A stretch of 64,000 nt of DNA from Eupeodes corollae (taxonomy: Eukaryota; Arthropoda; Insecta; Diptera; Syrphidae): contig NC_079147.1 of assembly GCF_945859685.1 (NCBI RefSeq), positions 191,191,174 to 191,255,173 on the forward strand. The letters are read 5' to 3'. Under the pieces are notes generated by a model, which worked only from the letters and a program-made list of their open reading frames with translations, was not told where the DNA came from and did no database searches. A program made the position numbers and the translations under genes. Positions 58,860 through 64,000 of this stretch are shown in pieces; within the stretch, counting starts at the first letter, position 1, and the number at the start of each line of letters is the position of its first letter.

Positions 58860-59875
58860 ACGTAATCGAAAACGTTTGTTTTATTTCTTGAATGTTTTAT
58901 TTTAGTTTTCAAATTTTTTAAATTCTTAAAACTTAGTTTTTAAAACAAAAAAATGTATTAATTAAGAGTTTCCAACACTAAATGGTAACATTTTCGAACT
59001 ATTTTGGTTTTCATTGAATCAAGGCTAAAATTATTTGTTTTGAAACTTGCGAATAAATGACGGTCAAAATAGTGTTCAAATTTTATTGTGTTTTGAATTT
59101 TTGGAAGATTGTTTATAAAATTAATTTTAATTAAACGGTTTTATAGATTTTTATGAAATTTGTACTGAATTTTTGTTTAATAACTTGAAAACTTTAAATA
59201 TTTTTATTTATTTATTTTATGTATTTTTATTTTTATACAATTTTTTTAGTTTTAGTTTTTAAATTTTTTCAGGAAATAATAAAGCAATAACTTTTTTTCC
59301 AAACAAGCTCATACATTAAGTAATGTTTTTATGCATACAAAGAGTCTGTTTGAAAAATGTCTTTGTTTTACGATCTATAATGTACCTTCAAAGAAAGGTT
59401 GTTTTATAAAATTTACATGAAATGCCATTTCTCAAAAAGAAAAACCTTAATTAAGAAAAAAAATTATTTGAAATTCGTTAAGGTTTCGAACAAAAGCGAT
59501 AACTCGTTTCCCAGACATTTAACTTCTAAAATCAATGAAATATTTTTGTTTTTAAATCCAAAAAGTAAAATTTTAAATCATCATCAAATATTATTGAGGC
59601 GAAACAAAAACTTATGCAGACAAAAAATTATTGAAATCATTTTATTAATTTTTGAGAAATTTCAAAAATAAAACAAAAAAAAGGTTATTTTACTAAGCTA
59701 ATTTAAGAAAAAAAAATTGGAGAAATTTTAATAAGAATCTATTGGTTCGTTTTTGAGAAAATTTTAATTTTCGATTTTTGGCCAAACATTTGTTATTTGT
59801 CGAGTTCGACATTTTTTACGAATGGAAAACTTGGTACATAGTTCCTATGTATCTAAAAGTTAAAACAATATTATA
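58860..59875 (+). repeat. Dispersed repeat S, partial copy
   Basis: 'caaaaaattattgaaatcat', 'ggttcgtttttgagaaaatt' and 'acatagttcctatgtatc' match 56945-56960, 57108-57125 and 57412-57428 in the same order. The left part is AT-rich and its start is uncertain. No coding. Confidence 0.5.
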
Positions 59876-59929
59876 TAGCTATGTAAAGGCACTCTCCATA
59901 GAACCGTAATTTTATCTTAACATTTTCTA

Positions 59930-60178
59930 GGGAACTTATAAAGCAAACAAAATTATTTTTGACCAAAAATATTGAGTTTTTTTCTTTTCAAAATTCCATG
60001 TCTCAAAAACCGGTCAGTATTTTTTTGCCAAAATTCAAATATAACAACTGCTTATCAAAAATATTTCCTTAAACTAATTTTAAAAATTCATTTGTATGAA
60101 ATCTGTTTATAACAAGCTCTGACACAAACATTTTTGAAAACAAACTTATTTTGCAGGTACATTTTTAACTTACCTGAA
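59930..60178 (-). repeat. Dispersed repeat S, minus-strand piece
   Basis: 'ccatgtctcaaaaaccggtc', 'caactgcttatcaaaaatat' and 'aaacaaacttattttgcagg' read as the reverse of the S modules (compare 56755-56845 and 55180). Next to the plus copy at 58860-59875, it forms an S inverted pair. Confidence 0.5.
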
Positions 60179-60184
60179 GTTATT

Positions 60185-60460
60185 GTAATGGGTCCGATTT
60201 GTAAAATTGAAAATTTTGAAATTTCTCGACGTTTCAAAGTCCCTAGATATGAAATAAAAGATTTTTAGAAAGATGTGCGTCTGTACGTCCGTACGACCGA
60301 ACGTTCGCCAAGTTTTTTGTCGTCCTTAGCTCATGAACCAGAAGATATATCGAGTTCCAATAAATTTTGTTATACAGATAATAATGCAGAAAGAACTCCC
60401 CAGAAAATTGCGTGATTGGCTTTGTTGCAGTTTAAAAAAAATAGAGAACATTTTTGTTCA
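60185..60460 (-). repeat. Dispersed repeat R, right-end part, minus strand
   Basis: It begins 'gttattgtaatgggtccgat' and continues 'tttctcgacgtttcaaagtc', 'tacgtccgtacgaccgaacg' and 'tatacagataataatgcaga'. It is interrupted at 60468 by a retroposon. Confidence 0.75.
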
Positions 60461-60468
60461 CCATAAAT

Positions 60469-60766
60469 CCGACGACAAATATGGCAACAAAATATTTTAG
60501 AAGAAGTTGATCTTCTAGCGATTTTAAATGGGAAAAACTGGCAACAAGTAGCACAATTTATTAAAATAGCAGTAAACTACAGAATAAAAATAAAAAGTGA
60601 AAGCTTTTAAATTTAGATTAAAAAATCAATTAATTTAAAAAATTTAAATACAAACAATAAGCAAAGCTATCGTCTGGCTGACAGACCCTCTTATAAGATT
60701 TAAGTTATTAAACCTAATGATTTTGTAAAAATGTTCTTGATAAATCAATAAATCTATCTATCTATC
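60469..60766 (+). mobile_element. Retroposon with (TCTA)n tail
   Basis: An exact 8-bp duplication CCATAAAT (60461-60468 and 60767-60774) flanks it, in the middle of an R module that reads on without it. It is 298 bp, with a 5' part 'ggcaacaaaatattttag', a 3' part 'ctatcgtctggctgacagac' and 'gataaatcaataaatctatc', and a tail of TCTATCTATC. No ORF. Related to 53491-53603. Confidence 0.75.
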
Positions 60767-61275
60767 CCATAAATATCTCATGAACCAATAACGCTAGAAA
60801 CTTGAATTAATTTTTTATAATATATTGTAACGTGATACCAAACAAGTATATTTTTTGAAAAAAAATTTGACTAACGGTTTTTTTATAAATCAAAATAAAT
60901 GACAAAAAAAATTTGTCACCTCGAAAATTCTAACAACAAAAAATGATTTTATCTTCAAAACAATTTTGTGCAACGAAGAATAACGTTTTCAACATCTCGT
61001 AAAATTTTGACAGTTTAAAAAAAAAAACAAAAACCTTAAAAAACATTACTCAAAGTTTGTAAAAATTGATTTTCGACTCCAATATCTTTTCAAAAATTTA
61101 AGATATAGGCTTCAAATTAATTTTATTTTATAAAAAATATGATTTTTAACATTAAGTAATTTTTTTAATAAAAATCTATCGGTCAATTTTTTCATAAGAA
61201 ATTAATATCTACAAAAAAATGTATTCAACATTTTTAAAAATTGATGTTCGGTTTTCGATAACTCGAACTCAACTT
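60767..61275 (-). repeat. Dispersed repeat R, core part, minus strand
   Basis: 'atttataatatattgtaacg' -type module, 'acgtgataccaaacaagtat', 'gtgcaacgaagaataac', then reversed core units ('attgattttcgactccaata', 'taaaaatctatcggtcaatt'). Confidence 0.7.
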
Positions 61276-63125
61276 GAGCTACACAATTTTTTTTTAAATT
61301 TTTAAAATATCCGTTTTCAAAATTATTTTTATATTTTTTTGCAACGTACTCCAAAAAATGTTTTGTTGTAGTCTTGTCAAGAGAAGAAAATTGTTACAAA
61401 AAGTATTATTCATGTTTTTAAAAAAAAAATGTAACTTCTTGAGTTAAGAACCGTTTAATGATGAATGGTTCAGTGTTTCATTAAGGTTAATAAAGACTTT
61501 TCGAACATCTAATGAAATGTTATAAATATGTATTTCCACTGAGTTTTGAACAGTCACAAATTTTATTTCAAAAAAAAGATTAAGATACTTGATTTTTCGA
61601 ATTTTTTAAAGTTTAGTTTAAAAAACGTGGAGTTGTAAAGTAATTATGTCGGATTAGAATTAAAGTCCCACCAAAAATGAGGATTTTTATTGACAGGAAC
61701 AAAACCTTACCTGCAAGTTAAAAAACAAGTACAAAACAATCTCTAGGGTTGTTACTTTTAATGATACAAAAATGAACAGAACCTTCTTAAGTCTTCTTTT
61801 GTTGGGTTGATAGAAAAAACAGCAAACTTAGCTGGAGAAAAATAGTCAAAAAACAGAACTCGTAAATGATAAATAAAATTTGACACAGTTGTCAATCTTC
61901 AGTATAGATTGTCTAAAGTCAGTGAAAAATCTACTATTATGACTTCTTGTCCAAACGTATTACATTGCAAGTCTTGAGATTAGTTTGAGTTTCTGAAACT
62001 CGGAATATACTTGGGGTTTTAATATTAAGTTTGGTAAAAAGCTGTTCTATTTTCAGTGATAAGAAAGCTGTAACAAGTCTACCAGAAAACATATCCCAAC
62101 AGTTACATATATGCATACGAAAAAATAAAAATAGCGGATTCAACGCAATATCAAAATTGTTGCAGGATAAGAAAAAAACAATTTAAATTTTTCCAATTTT
62201 TGATTTAGTTCAAAAAAAATTATAATTAAAAATCACAGAATATTGAGAAAGTAGGAAAGAGAAATTTTACTACTCACCTTTTTAATTACAAATTCTTCAA
62301 AAAATTAGTGAAATGAAAATGTAATTGCTGTTTCATTTTGAATTTGAATTTTATTCAAACATTACCGCCAAATAAAACACACATCAAATCAAACACACTT
62401 CTTCACCGAGCCCGACAAAAACAATTCCAAAGTAACGGTCGCGAAATTAATCCAATTAAAACAAAATTTATAGGTAGACATTCGAAAAGAATGCAAAAAA
62501 ACACTGAAAAACCCACGAATTTAAAGATTTTATTTATCAGAAATATGATTCACTACTTCATTTATAATTATGTAATATTTTTAACAACCCAAGTATCGAA
62601 TTTATATTTTTAATATTTTTTTAATTTAACAACGATTCGATCGCGAGCAAATAAAATCACGCACAACAGAAAACTACACTCTCAAATATTCTTGCAATTC
62701 TATCATCCACGAACAGAGATGGAGAGAAAAAATTGTTATTCTCTGTTCATACCTGGTAAATAATTATCGATAACACTATAGCGATTGTGATGGGTGGATG
62801 GGAGACAGACTTATTATGAGAGAATAAATTAAAAGAACAAAACTAGCTGTGTGTTTGTCTTCTTTGGTGGGGAACTGAATTGCAATAGCAATGGAAATGG
62901 GGAACCATTTTAAAATAGAAATTAATGTGGATGTGTTCTGGTTTCTATCCAAAAGTATTCAAAATTTGGTTTTGGGGTTTAAACGAAAATCGAAGGATCG
63001 AGTTTATTTTTATATAAGGCTGAATTTATAACTCAATTATATTAAGATTAATGTTTATTCCAAACCCTTGTAAAATACTAACAATATTGTTGATCTTTGG
63101 GCTTTTTCTTAAAGTTTTATTAGCT
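61276..63125. other. AT-rich non-coding stretch
   Basis: No coding block. The ORF 62338-62613 (91 codons) is Lys/Asn-rich and has no domain. 62640-63000 has less extreme composition and no repeat match. Confidence 0.4.
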
Positions 63126-63129
63126 TCAG

Positions 63130-64000
63130 ATACGAAGTTGTCGTAATAAGTCTGATTTGTCAAATTGATCATTTTGACATTTCTCAACGTTTTAAGGCCC
63201 CTAGAATTAAAATAAAAGATTTTTAAAAAGATACCTGTGCGTGCGCATGTACTCACGTTTGTACGTCTGGACGTTCGCGACGTTTTTTTCCTCGTCTATA
63301 GCTCAAGAACCAGATGAGATATCGACTTCAAATAAATTTTGTCATAAAGAAAATTGCGTCGATGTTTTTTTTTTTTTACAAAGTAGTTTAAAAAAAAAGC
63401 GGAAATTTACGTTCATCCAAAATATCTCTTAAACCAATGACGCTACCGCATTGAATTAAATTTTTATTGTAACGTGATACCAAACAAATATATTTTCGGA
63501 AAAAATCCAATCGAAAATTGTACGAATAAAATATGATTTCATCTCCAAAACAATTGTGTGCAACGAATAATAACTCTTTCAACATCTTATACAATTTTGA
63601 GAAAAATCGAATTGACGGTTTTTTATACAAAAACAAAGACCTTAAAAAACATTACTCAAAGTTAGATAAAATTGATTTTCGACTTAAATATCTTTTAAAA
63701 ACTTGGAGATATTGACTTTAATTTATTTTTATCCTTCAAAACATCTTGTTGTCAACATTCAGTTAAAGTTTGAAAAATATCGATTTGACAGTTTTTGTAC
63801 AAAAAATTAAAAACCAAAAAAAAAATTAACAAAAGTTTGTAAAAAATTATTTTCGACTCAAATATCTTTTAAAAACTTTGAGATAATAGGTTCTAACTAA
63901 TTTTTTCTTATAAGAAATATTTTTTTCAACATTAGGACAAATTTTGAGAAAAATCGAATTGACAGTTTTTTTACAAAAAATAAAAACCTGAAAAAAATAG
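63130..64000 (-). repeat. Dispersed repeat R, minus-strand copy running off the window
   Basis: It begins 'gtcgtaataagtctgatttg', then 'catttctcaacgttttaagg', 'tctatagctcaagaacc' and 'gtaacgtgataccaaacaaa'. Reversed core monomers have the 'ttgac' anchor at 63612, 63785 and 63959, spaced 173 and 174 bp. The sequence ends inside the array, so more units probably follow. Confidence 0.75.

Noticed and set aside
1..64000. Search for CRISPR arrays, rRNA genes, toxin-antitoxin or phage-like systems
   Set aside because: No regularly spaced direct repeats with unique spacers, no rRNA core motifs and no prokaryotic gene organisation; the window is eukaryotic.

Overview
The window is AT-rich, intron/intergenic-type DNA from an animal nuclear genome, most likely a dipteran insect. 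The reasons are spliceosomal splice sites, one secreted leucine-rich-repeat (LRR) protein exon with a glycine-rich insert, and a transposon mix of LOA/Loner-like, CR1/Jockey-like and RTE-like non-LTR elements, a Helitron, hAT-derived sequence and a tRNA-derived SINE. I saw no bacterial-type operons, CRISPR arrays, rRNA genes or convincing functional tRNA genes. Species was not resolved.

Host genes: the one well supported coding exon is 1975-2510 (+). It is a first coding exon with a 3' splice site just before its ATG, a signal peptide, a long Gly-rich tract, an LRR N-terminal cysteine cap, and a clean GTAAGT donor at 2511. No further LRR exon is visible downstream, so either the next intron exceeds 61 kb or the gene ends in sequence I cannot recognise. 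A second, weaker exon candidate lies antisense at 7748-7607.

Layout: 1-151 is the 3' end of an RTE-like LINE. 2.5-11.2 kb is mostly unique non-coding DNA with SINE copies. At 11.2-13.3 kb a minus-strand CR1/Jockey-like LINE is split by a plus-strand LOA-like 3' fragment with a 9-bp target duplication. LOA-like family B copies lie at 15.5-16.8 and 34.4-36.1 kb. LOA-like family A copies lie at 11.7-12.7 (+), 18.2-20.6 (-) and 45.1-48.2 kb (+). 27.5-28.2 kb holds a hAT/ZMYM1-like pseudogene, 29.0-29.7 kb a Jockey ORF1/endonuclease relic, and 31.4-31.8 kb a short element with P-element-like inverted ends. 39.3-42.1 kb holds decayed minus-strand RTE-like and CR1-like pieces.

The right-hand 14 kb is a nest of repeats. 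A dispersed repeat (called R here) has a core of tandem monomers about 173-176 bp long. Its copy at 50.3-58.5 kb has been entered by an RTE-like LINE, a short retroposon with a (TCTA)n tail, and a Helitron (53756-58232) with canonical TC...CTAG ends. The Helitron was itself invaded by another dispersed repeat (called S here). More R copies lie at 21.8-23.0 kb (+), and at 25.2-26.7, 60.2-61.3 and 63.1-64.0 kb (-).

Every transposon copy seen appears dead through truncation, frameshift or a lost catalytic residue. The genes do not form a pathway; the window is best read as a long intron or gene-poor region shaped by successive transposon insertions.
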